Positions 10,901-22,015 of a stretch of DNA of 64,000 nt are shown here, in pieces. Position numbers and translations under genes: made by a program. The notes beneath the pieces are model-generated. The model ran no database searches. It was not told the DNA's origin and saw only the letters and a program-made list of their open reading frames with translations. The stretch's first letter is position 1. Every line of letters starts with the position of its first letter. Location of the stretch: assembly GCF_030265065.1 (NCBI RefSeq), contig NC_080407.1, positions 54,539,666 through 54,603,665 of the forward strand. Direction: 5' to 3'. Source of the stretch: Corythoichthys intestinalis. Lineage: Eukaryota > Chordata > Actinopteri > Syngnathiformes > Syngnathidae.

Positions 10901-13417
10901 AAGTTTGTGGGTCAGGAAAGACTGGGGAACCACAAACTGATTTGGAAGTAAAAGCAACAAGCTGTGAAAACAAGCTAGAGGTTGACATCAAAGAGCCTTC
11001 CCAAATGGAGACCGAGACACAACAACACGCCAAGAAAGACGACACATCGCAGGTGACGAGCACATTGACACCGGACCAGGTGGGACACGTTGAAGAGCAA
11101 AGCCGAACAGATCATGGTAAGTTTTATGAGGGGACAAATTCACATTTATTTATCTTGCCCTTTTACAAAAACTGAGAGGTCTTCAAGTGCTTTACAATAA
11201 AGCAAAATACAGCTAGTCCCCGGGTTACGACGTACCTGACTTAAGTGATTTCGACTTTACGACGCTGGAGTCTTGGCAAATCGCTTACACATAACGCCAC
11301 AAACTGTAGGTCTAAACTTAATTTCAAATGCATACACAAACATGTATTAGCTGAAACAACCTACAGCCTTATTTGGGCCAAACCAGAGTGCATCTGTCCT
11401 CGTCAGCCGGAACGGAGTTCCGGTGCATTTTCACCCCAGGACATGAGGTACATTGGTGTAGCCTAACCTTTTTTTATAGAATACTAAATTAAATGTTTAA
11501 GGCCATTATCCGTCCTAGTGTAGGCATGCCTTGGTTGAAACGCCTCTGCAGCTTCACCAGGACATAAGGGACAGTGCCTGTGGATTGGCAGACCAGGGTG
11601 GTGGTCTGAGAGAAGTTCCGACTAGATATAATCGGACCCTCCTCCGCACACACTTTGGGTTCTGGTACCAATCCTCTCGAGAGGGGTTGGACTCTCTTCC
11701 ACTCTGGAGTTGCCCACGGTGAGAGGCGCCGAGCAGGTGTGGGCATACTTATTGCCCCCCAGCTTGGCGCCTGTACTTTGGCGAACAGTAGCTCAGACTA
11801 CCTACCCTTTTTGGAGTCCTTGGAGGGTGTGCTGGAGAGCGTCCCCTCTGGGGACCTTTTGGGCTCACGTGGGCAATGACAGTGAGACCTGAAGGGGCAT
11901 GATTGGGAGGAACAGCCCCCCCCCGATCAGAACCCGAGTGGTGATCTGTTATTGGACTTCTTTGCTAATCATGGTTTGTCCATAACGAACACCATGTTGA
12001 AACATAGGGGTGTCCATATGTGCACTTGGCACCAGAACACCCTACGCCGCAGTTCGATGATCGACTTTGTAACCGTGTCATCGGACTTGCGGCCGCATGT
12101 TTTGAACACTCAGGGTGAGGAGAGGGGCGGCGCTATCAACTAATCACCACCTGGTGGTGTGTTGGCTCCGATGGCGGAGGGAAGATGCTGGCCAGACCTG
12201 GCAGGCCCAAACGTATTGTGCGGGTCTCCTGGGAACGTCTGGCAGAATTCCCTGTCAGAAAGAGCTTCAACACCCACCTCCAGCAGAACTTGTCCCGGGG
12301 GAGGTGGGGGACATTGAGTCCAAGTGAGCCATGTTCCTCACCTCCCTTCAAATACTTCGAAGCCCTCCTCAATTCCACTGTCTTCCACGGTCTGCGTTAT
12401 TAAAGAAAATAGGTGGACCGGAGAGTTTGTTCCAACTATAGAAGTTGCACACTTCTCAGCCTCCCGAGTAAGGTATATTCAGGGGTACCGGAGAGTTGGG
12501 TCCGTTGGGACGTTGAATCTGATTCAGGAGGAGCTTTATTCTGACCTGGCAGGGTACTCAAGGGGGCACAGGAGTTTGCCCAACCAGTGTTATGTGGACT
12601 TGGTGTTCGACCGTGTCACTTGGGGCGTGCTACGGGAGTAAGAGATACCAGAACCGGGGATACGGGTGGTTCGGTCCTTGTACGACTAGTGTCAGAGTTA
12701 AAGTTTAGTTATTGTTATCTGGTGATAATTTGATAATGTGATATGAATCAAAAGAAACTGCGAAACGTCACATTGCAGAGAGGATCTTGACCAGCGAGGA
12801 CCTGAAAAAGACCGAAGAAGCGTCCCCACAGGGCATTCCTCTGGAGGACGAGGAAGCCTTATCTGATGGACAGCACTCGCAAGCTTCACTGCAAAAACTG
12901 GGTAAGGAAATCGGGAAACACTGCTTGTCTTTATTCGCCATTAGAGTGACTGATGATGTTTTCCTGTAGACAAACAGACAGGAGAGCTGGTGAGACCACC
13001 ACGTTCAGAGTCTCCGTTTCGCCCCACTGATTTTGTACTGCCGTCCTTTGATCCCGACAACCCCCTTGGTATAAAAAGCACATAAGATTTGTTCACTTAG
13101 TGTTTATTCTTCTCTCCAATTTGTTTATTTTTTGTTGTCGTGCAGGTACCGAGTTTGTCAAACCCAAATCAGGTTTTTTGTGCGAAGTCTGTTCCGTCTT
13201 TTACCTGCAAGAGAGTACGGCCAAAGAGCTGCACTGCAGAAGCAGGACGCACTACAACAACTTGAAGGTGCGATGCTGTAAAAGCACGTTTTTACATGCC
13301 ATAATCCTTTTTATGAGTCTGACCTGGAATATCACTTGCTTCCCTCTACAGAAACACTACAGCAAGTGTGAAAAGGATTCAAGCGCATCCACTGAAGGCA
13401 CCGCCGTCTCTTACTGA
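1609..13417 (+). CDS. znf638-like: Multi-RRM, matrin-type zinc-finger protein (ZNF638/NP220-like), 3' part
   Basis: Nuclear RNA/DNA-binding protein by family. Exons: 1609-1641, 1710-1978, 2048-2082, 4743-4889, 4965-5093, 5172-5210, 5270-5395, 5469-5592, 7082-7246, 7327-7523, 7601-7738, 7801-7839, 7921-8061, 8149-8240, 8334-8357, 8426-8864, 9022-11116, 12779-12901, 12970-13068, 13146-13267 and 13352-13417. All phases agree and give 1546 residues to the stop, so the model is coherent; the 5' end lies outside the window. Four RRM-like folds are visible: 4743-5093 (LLISKLPF, RMALVQVT), 5270-5592 (TIFIQGVTP, KVFVEFES), 7327-7738 (IMLTNLPE, RAFLHFSD) and 7921-8240. The large exon is an acidic, KR-rich low-complexity tail. 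The last two exons carry the matrin-type C2H2 finger (GFLCEVCSVFYLQE, then H-x5-H spacing). Introns after 1978 and 5395 use GC donors. The three 5'-most exons are less certain. Matrin-3 is the alternative family name. Confidence 0.8.
2363..3798 (-). mobile_element. hAT DNA transposon nested in the outer hAT, 8-bp TSD
   Basis: The ends TAGGGATGTCCCGATC and GATCGGGACATCTCTA are flanked by the perfect 8-bp duplication ATTCCCGA (2355-2362 and 3799-3806). Reverse-strand sequence at about 3550-3280 resembles the N-terminus of a hAT transposase with a BED finger (AAWDYFTLKDD, then AECNTCHNKV). The rest of the transposase is missing, so this is an internally deleted, non-autonomous copy. Confidence 0.85.
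3280..3552 (-). pseudogene. BED-finger fragment of hAT transposase
   Basis: The reverse strand reads SAAWDYFTLKDDKDEEAECN and then C-x2-C...H-type spacing continuing into KLIKHL-like wording, typical of BED zinc fingers at the start of hAT transposases. Only this N-terminal piece remains; the catalytic part is absent from the 1.4 kb element. Confidence 0.55.
5609..7020. mobile_element. hAT-like element filled with palindromic GCCACATGGC array
   Basis: The ends TAGGCATGTGCCGGT and ACCGGCACATTCCTA are inverted. The flanks CTCAGAAC (5601-5608) and CTTAGGAC (7021-7028) agree at 6 of 8 positions, consistent with an old 8-bp TSD. About 5650-6665 is a tandem array of the palindrome TTTTGCCACATGGCAAAA with spacers (ATCCA or AAAATGCC). 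A short (TA)n run lies at about 6863-6880. It sits in one intron of the zinc-finger gene. Open frames through the array are by-products of the repeat. Confidence 0.65.
9577..10350 (+). repeat. In-frame tandem duplication of 129 codons in the zinc-finger gene
   Basis: The segments beginning GGAAAGGAGATGATTGACAT (9577) and GGAAAGGAGATGACTGACAT (9964) are 387 bp apart, exactly 129 codons. Both encode KEDVDKE(H/Q)MAESRSA, VVEDQPSV, TAFSEHKDK, QEHITAKTPEPEKYL in the same order. It lies in the low-complexity acidic region before the matrin finger. Confidence 0.9.
11515..12690 (+). mobile_element. Defective RTE-type LINE fragment
   Basis: It lies in the intron after the large zinc-finger exon. Endonuclease-domain wording is readable (LSITNTMLKHRGVHMCTWHQ, RRSSMIDFVTVSSDLRPHVL, GRPKRIVRVSWERLAE). 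It is followed, after an internal loss, by reverse-transcriptase wording (QCYVDLVFDRVTWGVLRE). The reading frame is interrupted several times and most of the RT and the 3' tail are missing, so it is a dead copy. A fragment of another repeat (CTAGTCCCCGGGTTACGACG) lies just upstream at about 11212-11290. Confidence 0.75.
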
Positions 13418-13567
13418 GATGATTTCCGATGACTAAAATGTTTCCATTTCAAGTTTTCTTTTGTGCAAAAAATTGAAGACTTACAACATGTCTGATATGT
13501 TTTATACTATATGCAAAACAAAAAAAATGATAGGTGAAATTGTTTTCTGTGTATATACCAGGGTCTC

Positions 13568-13573
13568 ATTAAA
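13568..13573 (+). other. Poly(A) signal ATTAAA of the zinc-finger gene
   Basis: ATTAAA lies about 150 bp after the stop codon at 13415-13417 and just before the minisatellite begins. This is the probable transcript end; there is no direct evidence of use. Confidence 0.5.
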
Positions 13574-13627
13574 CTTGGGATTCAGATGGATAGTGGTTTA
13601 TTCAATGGTTGCAGTAAACAATTTTCT

Positions 13628-15072
13628 TAAAAAAAAAAAAAAGACCATGTATAGTAAGGCTTTTTCTTTGTAAAAAAAAAAAAAAGCCCATGTATAGTAA
13701 GGTTTTTTTTCTTGAAATAAAAACAACCATGTATACGAAGGCTTTTTTTTTAAACCAAAAAAAAAACGACCATGTACAGTAAGGCTTTTTTTCCATAAAA
13801 AAGAAACGACCATGTATAGTCAGGGTTTCTCTGATGTTTTTTCATAAAAAACATCCATGTATAGTACGGCTTTTTTTCTGAAAAAAACGACCATGTATAG
13901 TAAGGTTTTTTTTTTCGTAAAAAAACGACAATGTATAGTAAGGCATTTTTTCTATAAAAAAGAAACGACCATGTATAGTAAGGCTTTTTTCTGTAAAAAA
14001 AAAAAAAAAAGACCATGTATAGTAAGGCTTTTTTTCGTAAAAAAACGACCATGTATAGAAAGGCTTTTTTTGTAAAAAAAAAAAAAAAAAAAAAAAAACG
14101 ACCATGTATAGTAAGGCTTTTTTGTAAAAAAAAAAAAAACGGCCATGTTTCGTAAGGCTTTTTTTGTAAAAAAAAAAAAAAAAACGACCATGGATAGTAA
14201 GGCTTTTTTTTGTAAAAAAACGACCATGTATAGTAAGGCTTTTTTTTCGTAAAAAAACAACCATGTATAGTAAGGCTTTTTTTCGTAAAAAAAAAAAAAA
14301 AAAAAAAAAGACCATGTATAGTAAGGCTTTTTTTTTCGTAAAAAAACGACCATGTATAGAAAAGCTTTTTTTGTAAAAAAAAAAAAAAAAAAAAAAAAAC
14401 GTATAGTAAGGCTTTTTTATAAAAAAACGACCATGTATAGTAAGGCTTCTTTTCGTGAAAAAACGACCATGTATAGTAAGGCTTTTTTTCGTGAAAAAAC
14501 GACCATGTATAGTAAGGCTTTTTTCGTTAAAAAAAAAAAAAAAAAGGCTTTTTTTTCGTAAAAAAACGACCATGTATAGTAAGGCTTTTTTGTAAAAAAA
14601 AAAAAAAACGACCATGTATAGTAAGGCTTTTTTTGTAAAAAAAAAAAAAAAAAAACGACCATGGATAGTAAGGCTTTTTTTCGTGAAAAAACGACCATGT
14701 ATAGTAAGGCTTTTTTTCGTGAAAAAACGACCATGTATAGTAAGGCTTTTTTTCGTGAAAAAACGACCATGTATAGTAAGGCTTTTTTCGTTAAAAAAAA
14801 AAAAAGACCCATGTATAGTAAGGCTTTTTTTTTGTAAAAAAACGACCATGTATAGTAAGGCTTTTTTTCGTAAAAAAAAAAAAACGACCATGTATAGTAA
14901 GGCTTTTTTTCGTGAAAAAACGACCATGTATAGTAAGGCTTTTTTCGTAAAAGAAAAAAATAAAAAGCAACCATGTATAGTAAGGCTTTTTTTCGTGAAA
15001 AAAAAAAACGACCATGTATAGTAAGGCTTTTTTTCGTGAAAAAACAACCATGTATAGTAAGGCTTTTTTTCG

Positions 15073-15103
<31 letters not shown>

Positions 15104-18100
15104 CATGTATAGTGAGGCTTTTTTTTGTAAAAAAAACGACCATGTATAGTAAGGCTTTTTTTTTTTCGTAAAAAAATGACCATGTATAGTAAGGCTTTTT
15201 TTCGTGAAAAAAAAAAACCGACCATGTATAGTGAGGCTTTTTTCCTAAAAAAAAAAAACAAAAAACGATCATGTATAGTAAGGCTTTTTTTTCGTAAAAA
15301 AACGACCATGTATTGTAAGGCTTTTTTTCGTAAAAAAACGACCATGTATAGTAAGGCTTTTTTCGTAAAAAAAAAAAAAAAAAAAGATCATGTATAGTAA
15401 GGCTTTTTTTAATAAAAAAACGACCATGTATTGTAAGGCTTTTTTTTCGTAAAAAAACGACCATGTATTGTAAGGCTTTTTTTCGTAAAAAAAACGACCA
15501 TGTATAGTAAGGCTTTTTTTTTCGTAAAAAAACGACCATGTATAGTGAGGCTTTTTTCGTAAAAAAAAAAAAAAAAAAAAGGCTTTTTTTTCGTAAAAAA
15601 AACGACCATGTATAGTAAGGCTTTTTTGTAAAAAAAAAAAAAAAAACGACCATGTATAGTAAGGCTTTTTTTGTAAAAAAAAAAAAAAAAAACGACCATG
15701 GATAGTAAGGCTTTTTTTCGTGAAAAAACGACCATGTATAGTAAGGCTTTTTTTCGTGAAAAAACGACCATGTATAGTAAGGCTTTTTTTCGTGAAAAAA
15801 CGACCATGTATAGTAAGGCTTTTTTCGTAAAAAAAAAAAAAAAGACCCATGTATAGTAAGGCTTTTTTTTTTTGTAAAAAAACGACCATGTATAGTCAGG
15901 CTTTTTTTCGTAAAAAAAAAAAAACGACCATGTATAGTAAGGCTTTTTTTCGTGAAAAAACGACCATGTATAGTAAGGCTTTTTTCGTAAAAGAAAAAAA
16001 AAACCGACCATGTATAGTAAGGCTTTTTTTCGTGAAAAAAAAAAACGACCATGTATAGTAAGGCTTTTTTTCGTGAAAAAACGACCATGTATAGTAAGGC
16101 TTTTTTTCGTATAAAAAAAAAAAAAAAAAAAAAAAAAACATGTATAGTGAGGCTTTTTTTTGTAAAAAAAACGACCATGTATGGTAAGGCTTTTTTTTTT
16201 TCGTAAAAAAATGACCATGTATAGTAAGGCTTTTTTTCGTGAAAAAAAAAAACCGACCATGTATAGTGAGGCTTTTTTCCTAAAAAAAAAAAAAAAAAAA
16301 CGATCATGTATAGTAAGGCTTTTTTTTCGTAAAAAAACGACCATGTATTGTAAGGCTTTTTTTCGTAAAAAAACGACCATGTATAGTAAGGCTTTTTTCG
16401 TAAAAAAAAAAAAAAAAAGATCATGTATAGTAAGGCTTTTTTTAATAAAAAAACGACCATGTATTGTAAGGCTTTTTTTTCGTAAAAAAACGACCATGTA
16501 TTGTAAGGCTTTTTTTCGTAAAAAAACGACCATGTATAGTAAGGCTTTTTTTTTCGTAAAAAAACGACCATGTATAGTGAGGCTTTTTTCGTAAAAAAAA
16601 AAAAAAAAAAAAAAAGCATGTATAGTAAGGCTTTTTTTTCGTAAAAAAACGACCATGTATAGTAAGGCTTTTTTTTTTCGTAAAAAAAACGACCATGTAT
16701 AGTAAGGCTTTTTTTCGTGAAAAAAAAAACGACCATGTATAATGAGGCTTTTTTCGTAAAAAAAAAAAAACAAAACGACCATGTATTGTAAGGCTTTTTT
16801 TTCGTGAAAAAACGACCATGTATAGTAAGGCTTTTTTTTTGTAAAAAAAAAAAAAAAAAAACGACCATGTATAGTAAGCCTTTTTTCTTAAAAAAAAAAA
16901 AAAAACGACCATGTATAGTAAGGCTTGTTTTCGTAAAAAACGACCATGTATAGTAAGGCTTTTTTTCGTAAAAAAAAAAAAAAAACGACCATGTATAGTA
17001 AGGCTTTTTTTCGTGAAAAAACGACCATGTATAGTAAGGCTTTTTTCGTAAAAAAAAAAAAAACAAAAATGACCATGTATAGTAAGGCTTTTTTCGTAAA
17101 AAAAAAACGACCATGTATAGTAAGGCTTTTTTTCGTGAAAAAAACGACCATGTATAGTAAGGCTTTTTTCGTAAAAAAAAAAACGACCATGTATAGTAAG
17201 GCTTTTTTCGTAAAAAAAAAAAAAACGACCATGTATAGTAAGGCTTTTTTTCGTGAAAAAAACGACCATGTATAGTAAGGCTTTTTTCGTAAAAAAAAAA
17301 AAAACCACCATGTATAGTAAGGCTTTTTTTGTAAAAAAAAACGACCATGTATAGTAAGGCTTTTTTTCGTAAAAAAACGACCATGTATAGTAAGGCTTTT
17401 TTTCGTAAAAAAAAAAACGACCATGTATAGTAAGGCTTTTTTTCGTGAAAAAATAACCATGTATAGTAAGGCTTTTTTTCGTGAAAAAACGACCATGTAT
17501 AGTAAGGCTTTTTTTTGTAAAAAAACGACCATGTATAGTAAGGCTTTTTTCGTAAAAAAACCCAAAAATGACCATGTATAGTAAGGCTTTTTTCGTAAAA
17601 AAACACGACCATGTATAGTAAGGCTTTTTTTCATAAAAAAACGACCATGTATAGTAAGGCTTTTTTCGTAAAAAAAAAAAACGACCATGTATAGTAAGGC
17701 TTTTTTTGTAAAAAAACGACCATGTATAGTAAGGCTTTTTTTCGTGAAAAAACGACCATGTATAGTAAGGCTTTTTTCGTTAAAAAAAAAAAAGACCATG
17801 AATAGTAAGGCTTTTTTTTGTAAAAAAACGACCATGTATAGTAAGGCTTTTTTTCGTAAAAAAAAAAAAAACGACCATGTATAGTAAGGCTTTTTTTCGT
17901 GAAAAAACGACCATGTATAGTAAGGCTTTTTTCGTAAAAAAAAAAACAAAAATGACAATGTATAGTAAGGCTTTTTTTGTAAAAAAAACGACCATGTATA
18001 GTAAGGCTTTTTTTCGTAAAAAAACGACCATGTATAGTAAGACTTTTTTTCGTAAAAAAAGAACGACCATGTATAGTGAGGCTTTTTTTCGAAAAATAAA

Positions 18101-20735
18101 AAGCGACCATGTATAGTTAGGCTTTTTTCCAAAAAACAACGACCACGTATAGTAAGGCTTTTTTTTTTGTAAAAAAAAACAAGTATAGTAAGGCTTTTTT
18201 TCGCAGAAAAAAACGACCATGTATAGTAAGGCTTTTTTACATAAAAAAACCGACCATGTATAGTAAGGCTTTTTTTCGTAAAAAAAACGACCATGTATAG
18301 TAAGGCTTTTTTTCGTTAAAAAACGACCACGTATAGTAAGGCTTTTTTTCGTTAAGAAAAAAACGACCATGTATAGTAAGGCTTTTTTTTGCAGAAAAAA
18401 ACGACCATGTATAGTAAGGCTTTTTTACATAAAAAAACCGACCATGTATAGTAAGGCTTTTTTTCGTTAAAAAACGACCACGTATAGTAAGGCTTTTTTC
18501 GTTAAGAAAAAAACGACCATGTATAGTAAGGCTTGTTTTCGTAAAAAACGACCATGTATAGTAAGGCTTTTTTTCGTAAAAAAAAAAAAAAACGACCATG
18601 TATAGTAAGGCTTTTTTTCGTAAAAAAACGACCATGTATAGTAAGGCTTTTTTTCGTAAAAAAAAAAAAAACGACCATGTATAGTAAGGTTTTTTTTCGT
18701 GAAAAAACAACCATGTATAGTAAGGCTTTTTTTCGTGAAAAAACGACCATGTATAGTAAGGCTTTTTTTTGTAAAAAAACGACCATGTATAGTAAGGCTT
18801 TTTTCGTAAAAAAAACCCAAAAATGACCATGTATAGTAAGGCTTTTTTCGTAAAAAAAAAAGACCATGTATAGTAAGGCTTTTTTTCATAAAAAAACGAC
18901 CATGTATAGTAAGGCTTTTTTCGTAGAAAAAAAAAACGACCATGTATAGTAAGGCTTTTTTTGTAAAAAAACGACCATGTATAGTAAGGCTTTTTTTCGT
19001 GAAAAAACGACCATGTATAGTAAGGCTTTTTTCGTAAAAAAAAAAAAGACCATGAATAGTAAGGCTTTTTTTTGAAAAAAAAAACGACCATGTATAGTAA
19101 GGCTTTTTTTCGTAAAAAAAAAAAAAAACGACCATGTATAGTAAGGCTTTTTTTCGTGAAAAAACGACCATGTATAGTAAGGCTTTTTTCGTAAAAAAAA
19201 AAAAACAAAAATGACAATGTATAGGAAGGCTTTTTTTGTAAAAAAAACCGACCATGTATAGTAAGGCTTTTTTTCGTAAAAAAACGACCATGTATAGTAA
19301 GACTTTTTTTCGTAAAAAAAAAAACGACCATGTATAGTGAGGCTTTTTTTCAAAAAATAAAAAGCGACCATGTATAGTAAGGCTTTTTTCCGAAAAACAA
19401 CGACCACGTATAGTAAGGCTTTTTTTTTGTAAAAAAAAAAACATGTATAGTAAGGCTTTTTTTCGCAGAAAAAACCGACCATGTATAGTAAGGCTTTTTT
19501 ACATAAAAAAACCGACCATGTATAGTAAGGCTTTTTTTCGTTAAAAAACGACCACGTATAGTAAGGCTTTTTTTCGTTAAGAAAAAAACGACCATGTATA
19601 GTAAGGCTTGTTTTCGTAAAAAACGACCATGTATAGTAAGGCTTTTTTTCGTTAAAAAAAAAAAACGACCATCTATAGTAAGGCTTTTTTTGGTAAAAAA
19701 GAAAACGACCATGTACAGTAAAGCTTTTTTTTTGGTAGAAAAAACGACCATGTATGGCAAGGCTTTTCTTCGTAAAAAAAAAAAAAAAAAAACGACCATG
19801 TATAGTAAGGCTTTTTTTCGTTAAAAAACGACCACGTATAGTAAGGTTTTTTTTGTAAAAAAAACACCATGTATAGTAAGGCTTTTTTTCGTTAAGAAAA
19901 AAACGACCATGTATAGTAAGGCTTGTTTTCGTAAAAAACGACCATATATAGGAAGGCTTTTTTCGTAAAAAAAAAAAAAAAAAACGACCATGTATAGTAA
20001 GGCTTTTTTTTGTAAAAAAACGACCATGTATAGTAGGCTTTTTTTCGGAAAAAAACGACCACGTGCACTAAGGCTTTTTTTTTTCCTAAAAAAAAAGACC
20101 ATGTACAGTAAAGTTTTTTTTGGTAAAAAAAAACGACCATGTATAGTAAGGCTTTTTTTTGTAAAAAAAACGACCATGTATAGTAAGGCTTTTTTTCGTA
20201 AAAAAAAAAAAAACGACCATGTATAGTAACGCTTTTTTCTGTAAAACAACGACCGCGTATAGTAAGGCTTTTTTTTTTTTAAAAAAAACACCATGTATAG
20301 TAAGGCTTTTTTCGTAAAAAAAAAAAACGACCATGTATAGTACGGCTTTTTTACATTAAAAAAACGACCACGTATAGTAAGGTTTTTTTTGTAAAAAAAA
20401 ACACCATGTATAGTAAGGCTTTTTTTTCGCAGAAAAAAACGACCATGTATAGTAAGGCTTTTTTCATTAAAAAAAAAACAAAAAAAACCCGACCATTTAT
20501 AAAAAGGCTTTATTTTTGGGAAAAAAAACGACCATGTATAGTAAGGCTTTTTTTCGTGAAAAAAAAAAAACGACCATGTATATTAAGGCTTTTTTTCTTC
20601 AAAAAAGAAACAACCATGTATAGTTAGGCTTTTTTTTTCTTAAAGAAACGACCATGTATCGTCAGGCTTTTTCTATTTAAAAAAAAAAAAGACCATGGCT
20701 TCGAGTAAGGCTTTTTTGTTCTTAAAAAAAAAAAA
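13628..20735. repeat. 7.1-kb minisatellite of GACCATGTATAGTAAGGC units
   Basis: A tandem array of a 36 to about 50 bp unit: conserved GACCATGTATAGTAAGGC followed by a T-run, CGT or CGTG, and an A-run of variable length. Length variation is almost wholly in the A and T runs. Each unit can fold as a small T-run/A-run hairpin. Higher-order structure is visible: marker variants recur about 1036 bp apart (14661/15698, 15105/16140) and about 1255-1262 bp apart (17569/18823, 18095/19357). From length and unit size it holds very roughly 170 units. Long reverse-strand open frames (KKPYYTWSFF repeats) arise from the repeat lacking stops and are not called as genes. Confidence 0.95.
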
Positions 20736-21385
20736 ACATAAGACTTTCATCTGGAACAATTCGGATATATGTGTTAGGAATAAATTGTTGTTCAATGATA
20801 CATGTTATGAAAAAGGTATTACGCATCTTCTTGACATATTTGATGATATCGTATGAGCAATCATGTTTTCTTTTTAATTTCCCAATTCCATTCAAAGACT
20901 TTACGCGTAGTAATAAAAGCAATTCCAGTGGGATGAATAAAACTAATTAAAAAACATCTGAAATATGGCAGAAAGGTGTCAATGGCGCCAAGTCTTACAT
21001 TGGATGGAATTGAAATAACGGATATGAAGCGCAACAATAAACATATACGTCAAATACTAAGCAGAAATAACAAAAGTGTCCCGAAAGGAAAGCTTTTGGG
21101 AACTCCGCAACTGAATGGTGAGAAAAAAAGTGAAAAACAAGAGACAAATTGTTTTAATCGGTGACTTCAGGCCCACAGCGCCGCTTTGTGGACAATACTG
21201 GCTCTGCGTACCCACTTGTTTATTATTTTTTTTAATCGAAAACATTTTATGAGAGATGATTCGTCAAACCAAAATTTCCAAAATCTGAAAACGACTTGTC
21301 ATTTAATTTCTCGTTTAAGTATCCAAAAATTTGACTCGCGTTAGAGTAGCGTTACTTCAAAATAATCACTCAAGTAAAAGTAGTC
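20736..21385. other. Intergenic, no gene seen
   Basis: Unique-looking AT-rich sequence. From about 21340 it becomes a common fish repeat (ACTCAAGTAAAAGTAGTCAT) that continues after the MITE at 21394-21810. Confidence 0.5.
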
Positions 21386-21393
21386 ATCCCAAA

Positions 21394-21810
21394 CAGGGCC
21401 GGCCCAGCCTATACGCAGATTATGCAGCTGCTTAGGGCCCCTGACCACTAGGGGGCCCCCAATCTGGCAATTGTTTAATTTACATTCTTTTTGGTTTACT
21501 ACAGTTTGCTTTATTTGACTTTTGATACTTGATTACAAGCTTAAAAAAAATAAAAGTTCTTCCTTAACTTCTTTCTTTCCTCTTTTAGAAAAAGGTTTGG
21601 CGTTATCTAATGTAAGTACTGACAATCATTTGGGGTGAGAAGTTTGAAGTATGCAGTGCAACAAAATCTGATTAATATACAAAATATGGACGTATGGGTT
21701 GGATTGCATGTATGGGTTTCACAGTACACTGTGACGAAATGGTGGGTCAAAAATATGGGCCCCTTTGCATTATTTTGCTTAGAGCCCCAAAATGGCCTGG
21801 GCCGGCCCTG
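21394..21810. mobile_element. hAT MITE with CAGGGCCGGCCC ends and perfect TSD
   Basis: It is 417 bp with inverted termini CAGGGCCGGCCC and GGGCCGGCCCTG. It is flanked by the perfect 8-bp duplication ATCCCAAA (21386-21393 and 21811-21818). There is no coding capacity. It is inserted into an older repeat rich in ACTCAAGTA-type sequence. Confidence 0.9.
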
Positions 21811-22015
21811 ATCCCAAAATATACTCAAGTACAAGTAAAAAAGTATTCGTTGAAAAGAATATCAACTCATGAGGAACGTTGTGAGGAAGGCTTACAATTT
21901 ATGTACTCACGAATTTTACGTACATGTACCGTAGCTGAGAGCTATGACATTAGCCTGGCTAATGAAATATTCAAATATATCTTTGTTATGATTCTTCTTG
22001 GGGGAGAAAAAAAAA

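Noticed and set aside
13842-17612. 1256-codon reverse open frame
   Set aside because: It is a translation of the minisatellite. Stop-free in all three frames, its composition follows the DNA unit, and it has no start context or conserved domain.
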